Source: Ktedonobacteria bacterium brp13 (GTDB lineage: Bacteria > Chloroflexota > Ktedonobacteria > Ktedonobacterales > Ktedonobacteraceae). From it: a DNA stretch of 64,000 nucleotides. Under the pieces are notes generated by a model. That model did no database searches and was not told where the DNA came from. It worked only from the letters and a program-made list of their open reading frames with translations. The position numbers and the translations under genes were made by a program. The first letter of the stretch is position 1. Every line of letters begins with the position of its first letter. Below are positions 16,703-25,650 of this stretch, piece by piece. The stretch spans positions 8,349,485-8,413,484 of the forward strand of contig AP024096.1 in assembly GCA_015099395.1 (NCBI GenBank), in the 5' to 3' direction.

Positions 16703-18010
16703 TTATACCTCTCTTGCTAAACGGATACCCATAAATTGCCAGCGTGCATCCGGTGGAAAGAAGTTACGATAGGTTGGGCGAATATGCGTCACCGATGTTG
16801 CGCACGAGCCACCACGTAACACAAATTGATTACACATAAACTTGCCATTGTACTCACCGATGGCACCTGGCGCAGGCTTGTAGCCTGGATAGGCCAGGTA
16901 TGCGCTCTGTGTCCACTCCCAGACATCGCCATACATCTGTTCAGGCTGGGCTGCCTGTGGTGTATGGGTGTGAGCCTGTAATGGTAGAGGCTGTAGTGCT
17001 CCACTCTCTACAAAGTTACCCTGCAACGGCAGTCCTTGTGCTGCGACCTCCCATTCAGCCTCAGTAGCCAGTCGTGCATTCGCCCAACGTGCATAGGCAT
17101 CGGCCTCAAAGTAGCTGACATGGCAAACGGGTGCATTAAGATCAACTTCTTGGAGTCCGCTCAGCGTCATCATATGCCAGCGTCCGTCCAGGTGTTCCCA
17201 ATACAGTGGTGCCTCCCACTCCGTACTCTGCACCGTACTCCAGCCCATTGAGAGCCAGAGCAGTGGATTTTTGTAACCACCATCGTTCATGAAGGCGAGA
17301 TACTCACCGTTCGTGACGAGACGCGAGGCCAGTTGGTAGGATTCTAAAAACTGCCGATGGCGTGGCCCCTCATTGTCATAGAAAAAGCCATCGCCCTCAA
17401 AGCCGATCCGGGCGATCCCTTCAGGATAGCTAATCCAATTGAGCGCAGGTGTAGCTGCGACTGGTGTTAGCTTATGCGTATGATAAGCTGGATAGAGCGG
17501 ATTACATGAGAGCACATGTTTTATATCGGTGACGATCAATTCCTGGTGCTGCTGTTCGTGATTGATCCCGAGGGTTACCAGCGGTGTCAGCCGTTCAAGC
17601 GTAGCATCGTCGCATTGTTCTAACAGGTTGTGCATACACTCATCGATATAGTGCCGATAGACGTAAATCTCTTGTACTGTTGGTCGCGAAATGAGACCGC
17701 GATTGGCACGGCAATGACGTTCTCCGACCGAATTGTAGTACGAATTAAAGAGGTAGGTGTATTGGGGATGCGGTGACCTGTAGTCTTTCAGATTTGGTTC
17801 CAGGATAAAGGTCTCGAAGAACCAGCTTGTATGGGCAAGGTGCCACTTTGTTGGGCTGACATCAGGCATAGATTGTACGACGTAGTCCTCAATCTCCAAT
17901 GGTTCACAGAGGTGTTCTGAAAAGGTGCGTACGTTATGAAACTGTTCAAGTAATCTCTGACGTGGCGAGGGTCGTGTCTGTGCGGGATACTCCTGAATAT
18001 TTTTTGCCAC
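16703..18010 (-). CDS. egtB: ergothioneine biosynthesis sulfoxide synthase EgtB
   Basis: A 435-residue non-heme iron enzyme that oxidatively joins hercynine to a thiol. The N-terminal DinB-like part has the iron-binding His residues in WHLAHTSWFFET and NHEQQHQE. The C-terminal formylglycine-generating-enzyme-like domain has GDVWEWTQSAY and FVLRGGSCAT. No egtA (gamma-glutamylcysteine ligase) or egtC is near, which would fit a version using cysteine directly, though they could lie elsewhere. The start I favour is GTG 18010: AAGGAG lies 8 bases upstream (in CACAAGGAGACACAACC). The longest frame would begin with TTG at 18064 without such a site. Confidence 0.93.
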   Translation of the reverse strand: MAKNIQEYPAQTRPSPRQRLLEQFHNVRTFSEHLCEPLEIEDYVVQSMPDVSPTKWHLAHTSWFFETFILEPNLKDYRSPHPQYTYLFNSYYNSVGERHCRANRGLISRPTVQEIYVYRHYIDECMHNLLEQCDDATLERLTPLVTLGINHEQQHQELIVTDIKHVLSCNPLYPAYHTHKLTPVAATPALNWISYPEGIARIGFEGDGFFYDNEGPRHRQFLESYQLASRLVTNGEYLAFMNDGGYKNPLLWLSMGWSTVQSTEWEAPLYWEHLDGRWHMMTLSGLQEVDLNAPVCHVSYFEADAYARWANARLATEAEWEVAAQGLPLQGNFVESGALQPLPLQAHTHTPQAAQPEQMYGDVWEWTQSAYLAYPGYKPAPGAIGEYNGKFMCNQFVLRGGSCATSVTHIRPTYRNFFPPDARWQFMGIRLAREV

Positions 18011-18325
18011 GGTTGTGTCTCCTTGTGTCTGCTTGTCTGCTTGGATGACATCTACTTTGTTCAATCGTCAGTTTTAGCTGACATCACATACAGGAGTGGC
18101 ACTACAGATATCTTTCGCATCAGTGATGTTTTATACTGTGGTTGTGTCTATTCTTTGCTGTTTTACTGTCGCCTTTCTTTATTCTCATATGCTTATAGCA
18201 TATGAAAGATAGTGCGCTATACCGAATTGTGTATCAATATAACCTTTCTATTGTAAACTCGTGAAGCTTTTTTCTCAAGGCTAAATGGGATGTTAAAGCA
18301 GATAAAATGATCAATCGTAGCCAAT

Positions 18326-19486
18326 CTATGCAAGAGTCTTGATTGCATTGATCAGGCTATCGATCTCTTCTTCGGTATTAAAGAAGCCGGTTGAGATGCG
18401 CAGGGCATGATTATCGGGGATATTACGGATGTAGATATTATGGGTATGCTGTAGATATTGCACTATTGCCAGATCATCGTGTCCGTCTACTTTAAAGGCG
18501 AGGATGCCATTGACGCCCGGTTGCGGAGTGAGAATTGTGATGCCAGGGATCTTTTGCAGATTGTGGAAGGCATAGCTGTTGAGCTGAGCAATACGCTGGA
18601 AGAGCCACTGATGTCCAACGGTCTCCTCCAACCAGCGTAGAACGGCGCATTGACCAAGGATCGCAGCTGTCTGACGTCCTCCAAGCTCAAAGCGTTGGGC
18701 GTTATTGAAGAGCTCCCAATCATTGACTGTTTCGTGATTGGCCGAATTGTAACCTACATAGGTCGGGACGAGTAGATTTTGTGACGCACTCCGTATGTAG
18801 AGTGCACCTGTACCGTCTGGTCCACAGAGCCATTTCTGCATTGGGATAGCGTAGAAATCGACATCGAGTGCTTTTACATCGACGGGGATGTTGCCGATTG
18901 ATTGTGCACCATCGATCAACACCGGAATACCACATTCTCGCCCTAAGCGCGCAACGGCCTGGATATCTAATACTGTTCCGGTACTCCATGTAACATGCGA
19001 GAGTGAGATTAGACGTGTACGTGGGGTGATCAGCTCCTCGATGCGCGCAACGAGAGGAGCATCTGCCTGCTCTCCGAGGTTCGCAACGCACGTCGTAACA
19101 CCCTGACGTTCAAATAACTGATAGAGAGGAGCGAGTCCACTTATATGCTCGTGATTGGTTGTGATCACCTCGTCACCGGGCTGCCAACTGATCCCATAAT
19201 AGACAATATTCATGCCTTCGCCTGTATTGTCTGTCAGCGTAATCTCGTTCGTGTCTGCATTGAGCAAGCGTGCTACGTGTCCTCGTGCCAGACTTGAGAT
19301 ATCTGCGATGTCATCGAATGCCTCTTTGCCTACACGCCCTTGTTGATATTCGGTGAGCATACGTTCATGCATGGCCTGCACGACGCAGTCAGGGATAGGG
19401 CCAAACGAACCGCTATTCAGAAAAATATGAGCGGTGACGGCAGGTAGATGTTGACGGATAAGATGTATATGTGCCGATGTAGGCAT
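18326..19486 (-). CDS. class V aminotransferase-fold PLP enzyme (EgtE-like candidate)
   Basis: A 386-residue pyridoxal-phosphate protein of the class V (NifS/cysteine desulfurase) group. Visible features are FLNSGSFGPIP at the N-terminus, TDNTGEGMNIV, the aspartate/glutamine pair in VLIDGAQSIGNI, and the likely Schiff-base lysine in AIPMQKWLCGPDGTG. Family members include cysteine desulfurases, isopenicillin-N epimerase-like enzymes and EgtE, the C-S lyase that ends ergothioneine synthesis. Its place about 315 bases upstream of egtB in the same direction makes an EgtE role attractive, but the gap argues against a tight operon. The start ATG 19486 lies in a divergent promoter region shared with a GNAT gene. 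Confidence 0.75.
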   Translation of the reverse strand: MPTSAHIHLIRQHLPAVTAHIFLNSGSFGPIPDCVVQAMHERMLTEYQQGRVGKEAFDDIADISSLARGHVARLLNADTNEITLTDNTGEGMNIVYYGISWQPGDEVITTNHEHISGLAPLYQLFERQGVTTCVANLGEQADAPLVARIEELITPRTRLISLSHVTWSTGTVLDIQAVARLGRECGIPVLIDGAQSIGNIPVDVKALDVDFYAIPMQKWLCGPDGTGALYIRSASQNLLVPTYVGYNSANHETVNDWELFNNAQRFELGGRQTAAILGQCAVLRWLEETVGHQWLFQRIAQLNSYAFHNLQKIPGITILTPQPGVNGILAFKVDGHDDLAIVQYLQHTHNIYIRNIPDNHALRISTGFFNTEEEIDSLINAIKTLA

Positions 19487-19633
19487 GATAACAATACTCC
19501 TCTAGTGGGCCAGATAGTGGCAAGATGCTTACAGTATATCTCATCATTGAAGGTGTGTCAGGGGAGAGATTGGTCTTGTGGGAGATAGTGGATGGTGAGC
19601 AAGCCATTACCGGCAGTGCGTGTTGCTGTGCGC

Positions 19634-19661
19634 TGTCAGTAATGCTATTTCGGTTTATAAT
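19634..19661 (+). promoter_or_regulatory. candidate promoter for GNAT gene
   Basis: A perfect TATAAT at 19656-19661 is preceded after 16 bases by TGTCAG (19634-19639), a weak -35 box. The start codon at 19710 would then have a leader of about 40 bases. Confidence 0.4.
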
Positions 19662-19709
19662 ACACGTAGCGTTCTCACAAAAATAAGAGATAAGGATGAT
19701 TATAAAGAT

Positions 19710-20264
19710 ATGCGTGTACGAAATTTTCGTGAAGAAGATGCACCTGCGCTTTTAGCTGTGCGGCAGATAGCTAACACGTATGATGGATTACCAGTTCCTA
19801 CTGAGGCTGAAAACCTCGCATGGTTGCAGGATCCCCAGATCGCGGCCTCCGAAAATATTTTTGTGATTACTGACGATGATGATGAGCTACAGACCTGGGG
19901 GCAGGCAGGTACGCTAGAAGGGATTGAGGGCCTGATTATTGGCTATACATGGATACATATGTTATGTGAGGTTGATGGCTATCATCTGCTCTGTGAGGGG
20001 GCTGTGCTGCCCGTTGAGCGTGGGAGAAACGCAGGGCGTGCATTGCTGGTGAGCGTATTGAATAGGGCACGCTATCTGGCAGAAGATTTTGAGTTTGAGG
20101 CTGAGTCGGCTGATGTACCGATCTATTTTGAGGTACTTTTCCCTGCGCGTGCTAACGCTGCATCGCGCCTGGCTACTAAATGTGAACTCAAGCGTGTTGA
20201 GGATGCCACTGTGAAAGAGAGGGGAGGGACGTCAGGGGTAGATCTGTATAGGAGGGTGCTCTAG
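19710..20264 (+). CDS. GNAT-like N-acetyltransferase
   Basis: A 184-residue protein starting MRVRNFREEDAPALLAVRQ, the usual first strand and helix of GNAT proteins. The central segment CEGAVLPVERGRNAGRALL matches the acetyl-CoA-binding motif A (V-x-P-x-x-R-x-x-G/A-x-G-x-A/G). Its substrate is unknown. The frame is open from 19620, but I start it at ATG 19710, where family similarity begins; AAGGA lies about 13 bases upstream, slightly far. It stands alone and is divergent from the PLP enzyme gene. Confidence 0.75.
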   Translation: MRVRNFREEDAPALLAVRQIANTYDGLPVPTEAENLAWLQDPQIAASENIFVITDDDDELQTWGQAGTLEGIEGLIIGYTWIHMLCEVDGYHLLCEGAVLPVERGRNAGRALLVSVLNRARYLAEDFEFEAESADVPIYFEVLFPARANAASRLATKCELKRVEDATVKERGGTSGVDLYRRVL

Positions 20265-20354
20265 TGAGCCAGGACATGTGTTGCGGTAGGAAGCCCCCGA
20301 ACTGCTAGCGATGAAATACAATGATAACGAACTAGCAGCGCGGAAGCTCCACTG

Positions 20355-20594
20355 CTATTCTTGCTCGTCTCCTTCTGTCGACGTCTCTTCTAATTCTATG
20401 AGTACCGAGGGGGCGGCAAGCAAAGCTTCCAGGGTAGAGCGGCGAATACGATACGCCTGGCGAATGCCACTGTGTGGAAGTGAGATAGCCTCCAGCACGC
20501 CGCTCTTAATCCACCGACGAACAGTTGTATCATCGACTCGCAACTGTTTTGCGACCTCGCTGACTGTCAGTAAATCCGCGTCATCGTTTGCCAC
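20355..20594 (-). CDS. small excisionase/MerR-like helix-turn-helix protein
   Basis: A 79-residue protein consisting almost only of a winged helix DNA-binding domain of the excisionase (HTH_17) type: LLTVSEVAKQLRVDDTTVRRWIKSGVLEAI, then a basic wing and a short acidic tail. No integrase or other phage gene lies nearby, so it is more likely a small regulator than a phage excisionase. The start is GTG 20594 with GAGGAG four bases upstream. An inverted repeat containing GGTTCGA/TCGAACC lies 15-36 bases upstream and could be its own operator. Confidence 0.8.
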   Translation of the reverse strand: MANDDADLLTVSEVAKQLRVDDTTVRRWIKSGVLEAISLPHSGIRQAYRIRRSTLEALLAAPSVLIELEETSTEGDEQE

Positions 20595-20608
20595 TGGCTC
20601 CTCTTTCT

Positions 20609-20630
20609 GGTTCGATTTCTAGTTCGAACC
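20609..20630. promoter_or_regulatory. GGTTCGA/TCGAACC inverted repeat, candidate operator
   Basis: Perfect 7-base arms (20609-20615 and 20624-20630) with an 8-base spacer lie just upstream of the small HTH gene's start at 20594. Position next to a DNA-binding protein gene suggests autoregulation. It is not part of a tRNA: no cloverleaf can be drawn around it. Confidence 0.4.
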
Positions 20631-20835
20631 CTACGCTGATCTCTAGTAAGACTCTCATCGAATACAACAGGAGTATAAACCAGACAACGTATGCTTTGTC
20701 TATTTAAATGTAATAACGAGTACGTCCTATTTTTGTAACGTTGTTTGACATTGTGCATACATTATATGTATGCGTCAAGGTATTTCTCCTGCTGTATTTG
20801 AAAAAGTAGAGCTACCTCTAACCTCTAAGAATGCT

Positions 20836-21831
20836 TTAACCACCAATCATTGACATACTGCGATTGGCACGTTTAAAGCTTTTATCGCCAATGTAATGTT
20901 TCAACTCTTTATGCCAGACAGCCTGACGAATAGTCTGTGTCAGTGCCTCGTCATCCACGCCTGAGCGTAAGACCGAACGTATATCGGTCTCTTCGGTGGC
21001 AAAGAGGCAGGTACGAAGCTGTCCATCGGCGGTCAGGCGGATACGATCACAGGAAGAGCAGAAGGGTTCGCTGACCGGGTTGATAAAGCCAACCTCGCCG
21101 ATACCATCGCTAAATGTATAGCGGCGTGCAGTCTCAGCTGGATGATCGAGAGGAATCTGTTGAAGGGGTCCATAGGCCTCCTCAATGATAGCTTTAATCT
21201 CTGCACCTGACAGAATATCTTCTTTGCGCCAGATCTGATCTGCATCCAGCGGCATAAATTCGATCCAACGTACAGAATAGGCTTTTTGGCGTGCCAACTC
21301 AGCAAAAGGTAGGACCTCTTCTTCCGTAAAGCCACGCATTGCGACCGCATTGATCTTGATTGGATGGATTGAAGGGTAACGTTCAAGCTCGGCCAGACCT
21401 TCTAAGACCGCTGCGAGCTGATCCCGACGTGTCATCTCTGCAAACTTCTCAGGGATCAGTGAATCGAGGCTGACATTGATACGTGTCAGGCCCGCAGCGG
21501 CCAGAGCGCCGGCTTGCTGTTTCAGTAAGATACCGTTAGTAGTCAGGCTCAGGCTGCGTAGGCCTGGGATCTCGCCGAGTTGGCGCACGAGATCAGGAAG
21601 ATCACGTCGTACCAGCGGTTCTCCACCTGTCAGGCGAATCTGTTCGATCCCCATGTTGACCGCGACACGAGTGAACCGAACGATCTCCTCATAAGAGAGG
21701 ATCTGATCTTTTTTCAGCCATGGTAAACCTTCGGCTGGCATGCAATACGTGCAGCGGAAATTGCATTTATCCGTTACTGAGATCCGTAGGCTCTTAATAT
21801 GCCGTCCGTAACTATCGACCAATGGTTCCAT
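20836..21831 (-). CDS. moaA: GTP 3',8-cyclase MoaA
   Basis: A 331-residue radical SAM enzyme for the first step of molybdenum cofactor synthesis (GTP to 3',8-cyclo-GTP). The N-terminal cluster is CNFRCTYC and the C-terminal cluster CSSCDRIRLTADGQLRTC. RLTGGEPLVRRDL is the SAM-binding region, and the protein ends with the conserved Gly-Gly needed for catalysis. The start ATG 21831 gives the family N-terminus MEPLVDSYGRHIKSLRISVT; the longer frame from 21894 adds unrelated residues. No other moa or moe gene is nearby. The other radical SAM gene in this window (4.6 kb) belongs to a different subfamily. Confidence 0.95.
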   Translation of the reverse strand: MEPLVDSYGRHIKSLRISVTDKCNFRCTYCMPAEGLPWLKKDQILSYEEIVRFTRVAVNMGIEQIRLTGGEPLVRRDLPDLVRQLGEIPGLRSLSLTTNGILLKQQAGALAAAGLTRINVSLDSLIPEKFAEMTRRDQLAAVLEGLAELERYPSIHPIKINAVAMRGFTEEEVLPFAELARQKAYSVRWIEFMPLDADQIWRKEDILSGAEIKAIIEEAYGPLQQIPLDHPAETARRYTFSDGIGEVGFINPVSEPFCSSCDRIRLTADGQLRTCLFATEETDIRSVLRSGVDDEALTQTIRQAVWHKELKHYIGDKSFKRANRSMSMIGG

Positions 21832-22178
21832 AAATATCGCCTCTTCTGAAGAATATATAAGCAGCCTGTATTTCGTACACATACTATAGCACAAATTTTT
21901 CTTGCTGCCTCAGACCTACTTTTATGACGTGCCACTATAGCTAAGTATTAAGTTGTTTGTCGATATAGGATGGTCTTTGGGAAAGATTGGTATATGTAAC
22001 CTTGAGAAAAGAGTAATGAAATACAAGATTTTTCTTGCTGCTTGCTGCACAGAAAGTAGATAGTAACTTTACTGTAGTAATTCTACAAAAAAGTCGAGTA
22101 TTCTTGTTGTAGCAGCATCATAGTCAGCGCTTTTTCTCTCACTTACATATGAGCTGCATTTGCTGTAGCATGTAGAAA
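21832..22178. other. 350-base intergenic region, nothing recognised
   Basis: An A/T-rich stretch between the moaA start and the glnA terminator. I see no credible open frame, RNA motif or long repeat. It should hold the moaA promoter on the minus strand, but no clear -35/-10 pair stands out. Confidence 0.5.
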
Positions 22179-22226
22179 TACAAGTGAAGACGCTACGTTA
22201 GAGATAACGTAGCGTCTTCACTTGTA
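22179..22226. terminator. glnA terminator, perfect 22-bp hairpin
   Basis: Arms 22179-22200 and 22205-22226 are perfectly complementary around a GAGA loop. The hairpin lies 23 bases past the glnA stop, and on the minus strand a short T-rich run (TTTCT) follows, consistent with intrinsic termination. Confidence 0.8.
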
Positions 22227-22248
22227 TAAAATTGCTGCTGTATGTGTT

Positions 22249-23682
22249 TTATGCGTCGTAATACATTGCGAACTCGATTGGCACCGGACGGAGGCGGACC
22301 TGATCGGCCTGTTCACGCTTCAGCTCGATGTACTTCTCCAGGAGGTCAGCTGTGAAGACATCGCCTTCCAGCAAGAACTCGTGGTCATTCTCAAGAGCTT
22401 TGAGTGCCTCGTCCAGCGAGCCAGGGACCGAGCTAATCTCGCTCAGTTCTTCGGGCGACAGACTGTAGAGGTTCTTATCGACTGGACCGTAGCCATACTT
22501 GCCAGGATCGATCTCGCGGCGGATGCCGTCCAGACCAGCCATGAGCAGGGCCGAGAAGAGCAGATAAGGGTTCGCTGTAGGGTCGGGCGGGCGGAACTCC
22601 ACACGCTTTGCTTTCGGGCTTTCCACAAGTGGAATACGAATAGCAGCGCTACGGTTGCCGGAAGAGAAGACCAGATTGACTGGAGCTTCGAAGCCAGGAA
22701 CCAGACGCTTGTAGCTATTTGTCGAAGAGGCTGCGATTGCCAGCAAAGCTGGAGCATGAGTTAAGATACCACCGATGTAGAATTGAGCCATCTGAGAGAT
22801 ACCGGCATAGCCATCGGCATCGTAAAACAGTGGCTTCTCATCCTTCCACAGACTGGAGTGCGTATGCATACCAGAACCGTTGTCACCGTAGATTGGCTTC
22901 GGCATAAATGTTGCTGACTTGCCATACTTACGGGCCGTGTTTTTGATCACGTATTTGAAGAGGAGCATCTTGTCAGCGGTATTGACCAGTGTACCAAAGC
23001 GATAGTCAATCTCATTCTGACCAGCGGCACCGACTTCGTGGTGGTGAGCTTCAACCTGAATGCCGAGAGACTCAAGGTTAAGTACCATCTCGGAGCGTAG
23101 ATCCTGGTGGGTATCACTTGGTGCGACCGGGAAATAACCCCCCTTGACCGGCATTAGATGGCCCAGGTTACTCTCTTCATCTTTACCAGCGCTATTCCAA
23201 TGGGCTTCGCTCGAATCGACCTCTGCATACTGCAGGTTGTCACGTGAGGCATAACGAACGTTGTCGAAGAGGTAGAACTCAGCTTCTGGACCAAAGAAAG
23301 CGGTATCAGCAATACCACTATTGCGTAAATACTGTTCGGCTTTACGTGCCACATAACGAGGGTCACGAGAATATGGTTTCTGCTTGCCAGCGGGGCCTGG
23401 ATGAGTGATATCACATGTGAGGCTTAGGGTTGGCACTTTGGTGAATGGATCCAGGAACGCAGTCTCAGCATCGGGGATGACCAGCATGTCGCTCTCGTTA
23501 ATCTGCTGGAAACCACGAATGCTAGAGCCGTCGAATGGCACACCTTCGCTAAATAAATCTTCAGATAGAATATGTACCGGTGCGCTAAAGTGTTGCCAGG
23601 TTCCAGGTAGATCACAGAATTTGAAGTCTACTATTTTGACTCCACTCTCTTTAGCTAACTTCAGGACTTCCTCTGGGGTCAT
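22249..23682 (-). CDS. glnA: glutamine synthetase type I
   Basis: A 477-residue ammonia-assimilating enzyme (glutamate + NH3 + ATP to glutamine). Class I features are present: VPFDGSSIRGFQ, the GPEAEFYLFD active-site strand, VEAHHHEVGAAGQNEIDYR, the KPIYGDNGSGMHTHSSLW ATP/glutamate loop, and NRSAAIRIP. The segment DKNLYSLSPEE holds a Tyr at the adenylylation position of type I-beta enzymes, so control by an adenylyltransferase is possible. The start ATG 23682 has GAGGAGA upstream. A long inverted repeat lies about 190 bases upstream and may be an operator. Confidence 0.96.
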   Translation of the reverse strand: MTPEEVLKLAKESGVKIVDFKFCDLPGTWQHFSAPVHILSEDLFSEGVPFDGSSIRGFQQINESDMLVIPDAETAFLDPFTKVPTLSLTCDITHPGPAGKQKPYSRDPRYVARKAEQYLRNSGIADTAFFGPEAEFYLFDNVRYASRDNLQYAEVDSSEAHWNSAGKDEESNLGHLMPVKGGYFPVAPSDTHQDLRSEMVLNLESLGIQVEAHHHEVGAAGQNEIDYRFGTLVNTADKMLLFKYVIKNTARKYGKSATFMPKPIYGDNGSGMHTHSSLWKDEKPLFYDADGYAGISQMAQFYIGGILTHAPALLAIAASSTNSYKRLVPGFEAPVNLVFSSGNRSAAIRIPLVESPKAKRVEFRPPDPTANPYLLFSALLMAGLDGIRREIDPGKYGYGPVDKNLYSLSPEELSEISSVPGSLDEALKALENDHEFLLEGDVFTADLLEKYIELKREQADQVRLRPVPIEFAMYYDA

Positions 23683-23874
23683 CTGTTATCTTCTCCTCTT
23701 AACATGATATCCTCGCGTCATTGCAGGAGTGATGGCTTGCGTTGCCTTGCAGTACCATCGCAAGTGGATTATGTATATTGTTGCAACCTCCTGTTGAGGT
23801 TGTTCTTGCTTGCCTTAATGATATGACGTTCGTGGTGGAGTATACTACAGTCAGTTTATCCGAAAGTTATGGGA

Positions 23875-23903
23875 CTCAATTTGTGCACATTGCACAAATT
23901 GAG
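23875..23903. promoter_or_regulatory. inverted repeat upstream of glnA
   Basis: Perfect 12-base arms (CTCAATTTGTGC at 23875-23886 and its complement at 23892-23903) flank five bases, about 190-220 bases upstream of the glnA start. It contains TTGTGC/GCACAA, a symmetric pattern like a dimeric regulator site. The 360-base gap between glnA and cofC holds no gene, so a regulatory role is the simplest reading. Confidence 0.45.
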
Positions 23904-24041
23904 CTGCGCATGAACAAAAAAAACAGTGTACAATCTAGCGATTTATTAACAACACATGGCTAAATAGACCAGTATTAGAAAATATAGTTGTACAGTCTAA
24001 ACATAAACGATATAGATATATGAGTAGATAGTTATAGTGTG

Positions 24042-24683
24042 CTATAGGCATGGTGCGGAACTGTGGCTGAATTGCAGACTCAATGGGACTGGTTGTTGAC
24101 GTAGCTGGGTGACATCATGGATGGTATCGATATCCAGGGCGATGCCGGGACGTGAGCAGAGGGCGTAGCGCAGATGTCGACGCTCGGCGGCGGCGCGAAA
24201 ATGCATGAGGCTATTCAGTCCAAAGACATAAGGAACTATCAGAGGTGGACGGCTAAGGATTGCGTTTGTGCCTGTTCCTTCCTGGGAAGGTGCTAGCACC
24301 AGCGAGTTTTCGTGTGAAAGATCGATGAGTTCGTGGATATCGTTGACAGTGATATATGGTAGGTCAGCGGAGATTGTTAAGAGTGCATTGAGATAAGGGT
24401 AGCTTTGCATCTCATACTGTGCAGCCGCTGTCAGCGCCGGATTATGACCGGCTTGCTCTTCTGGTAGCACACGGGCACCCCAGGTTTGTGCCTGGACCAG
24501 GACGCGCATGTCAGCGCTGACCACAGATATATGTGTAAATTCACGACTCTCTTTGAGTGTGCTCACAACATGATGGAGCATATCAAGCATAAGATTTGCT
24601 CGCTGCTCAGGGGTAAGATGAGCAGCGAGCCGGCTCTTTGCCTCGCTCAGTGATTTGACTGGAATCAATGCACTGTATTTCAT
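24042..24683 (-). CDS. cofC: 2-phospho-L-lactate guanylyltransferase CofC
   Basis: A 213-residue nucleotidyltransferase of the coenzyme F420 pathway, which activates 2-phospholactate or phosphoenolpyruvate with GTP. The N-terminus ALIPVKSLSEAKSRLA is the typical nucleotide-binding start. ISADLPYITVNDI carries the metal-binding Asp, and GTGTNAIL is the conserved nucleotide loop. The length is typical (about 210). It lies 19 bases after cofD in the same direction and is the last gene of the cluster. In the product pathway it feeds CofD. Confidence 0.92.
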   Translation of the reverse strand: MKYSALIPVKSLSEAKSRLAAHLTPEQRANLMLDMLHHVVSTLKESREFTHISVVSADMRVLVQAQTWGARVLPEEQAGHNPALTAAAQYEMQSYPYLNALLTISADLPYITVNDIHELIDLSHENSLVLAPSQEGTGTNAILSRPPLIVPYVFGLNSLMHFRAAAERRHLRYALCSRPGIALDIDTIHDVTQLRQQPVPLSLQFSHSSAPCL

Positions 24684-24702
24684 ATATTTTTGTACTATTC
24701 CC

Positions 24703-25638
24703 CTACGAATAATTCAGGCCAGCAGCCCGTAGCATATGACGTGCCAGTTCTGCCTTTGCCGTGCTATCACGCATGATAGTGTTCGTGACAGAAACCGGGA
24801 TACCGAGATCCTCAATAGCATTCGCGAGCTGTGCATCTTGCGTATCGATGACCATTTCATCCAGAAAGTCGCGATATTTGCGCGCTACACCTACAGCAGA
24901 GACATCCATATGTAAGCCACGCATCAGCTTATCGGCCGGACCCTTAATGGGGGCACCACCTACAATTGGACTGACTGCTATAATCTGTCCACTGACCTCA
25001 TGGAGTGCGTCATGGATACCCCGGACCGCCAGGATACTACCAATACTCACCACGGGATTGCTAGGAGCCAGTAGGATCGCATCTGCTTGCTTGATAGCCT
25101 CTATGACACCAGGAGCCGGGTGGGCTGCCTGGGCTCCGATAAAGACGACATCCTGTACTTCATCAGAACAGTGGCGCTGGATCATATATTCCTCAAAGTG
25201 AAAGAGACCGGCCGGTGTCTGGATATGTGTGGCGATGGGCTGATCACTCATTGGAAGGATACGTAGCTTCAGGCCGAAGTGCTTGCTCATCTCGTTAGTC
25301 ACCTCACTCAACGTCTTCCCTTGTTTGAGCAGGTTCGTACGGTGAATATGTGTCGCGAGATCGCGATCTCCGAGTTGGAACCAATCTTCATTGCCATAGT
25401 TGGTCAACTGCTGCATTGTGTAGGAGGTATCATCGCGAATGCCCCAGCCATTTTTCTCATCGACGATACCTGCTAATGTATACTGCACAATATCGATATC
25501 AGGAGAGACCTTCAAGCCGTAGAACTCGCGATCATCGCCGGTATTGGCGATAACTGTAATCTCTTCTTGTGGGACAACCTGTACAACGCCCTCGAGAAAG
25601 CGTGCAGCACCCACGCCGCCAGCCAGCACAACAATCAT
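24703..25638 (-). CDS. cofD: 2-phospho-L-lactate transferase CofD
   Basis: A 311-residue enzyme that transfers the (dehydro)phospholactyl group onto the deazaflavin FO to form (dehydro-)F420-0. Family landmarks are VLAGGVGAARFLEG at the N-terminus, ANTGDDREFYGLKVSPDIDI, GWGIRDDT, LGDRDLATHIHRT and LLAPSNPVVSIGSIL. The start ATG 25638 follows GAGGG by about nine bases. It lies 12 bases after the nitroreductase gene. The FO synthase (cofG/cofH) that makes its acceptor is not in the window. Confidence 0.95.
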   Translation of the reverse strand: MIVVLAGGVGAARFLEGVVQVVPQEEITVIANTGDDREFYGLKVSPDIDIVQYTLAGIVDEKNGWGIRDDTSYTMQQLTNYGNEDWFQLGDRDLATHIHRTNLLKQGKTLSEVTNEMSKHFGLKLRILPMSDQPIATHIQTPAGLFHFEEYMIQRHCSDEVQDVVFIGAQAAHPAPGVIEAIKQADAILLAPSNPVVSIGSILAVRGIHDALHEVSGQIIAVSPIVGGAPIKGPADKLMRGLHMDVSAVGVARKYRDFLDEMVIDTQDAQLANAIEDLGIPVSVTNTIMRDSTAKAELARHMLRAAGLNYS

Positions 25639-25650
25639 TATTTTTTACCC

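Noticed and set aside
16703..18064. TTG 18064 as the start of egtB
   Set aside because: A much better ribosome-binding site precedes GTG 18010, and the extra residues are not family-like.
20609..20630. GGTTCGA..TCGAACC as a tRNA T-arm
   Set aside because: No acceptor, D or anticodon stem can be built around it.
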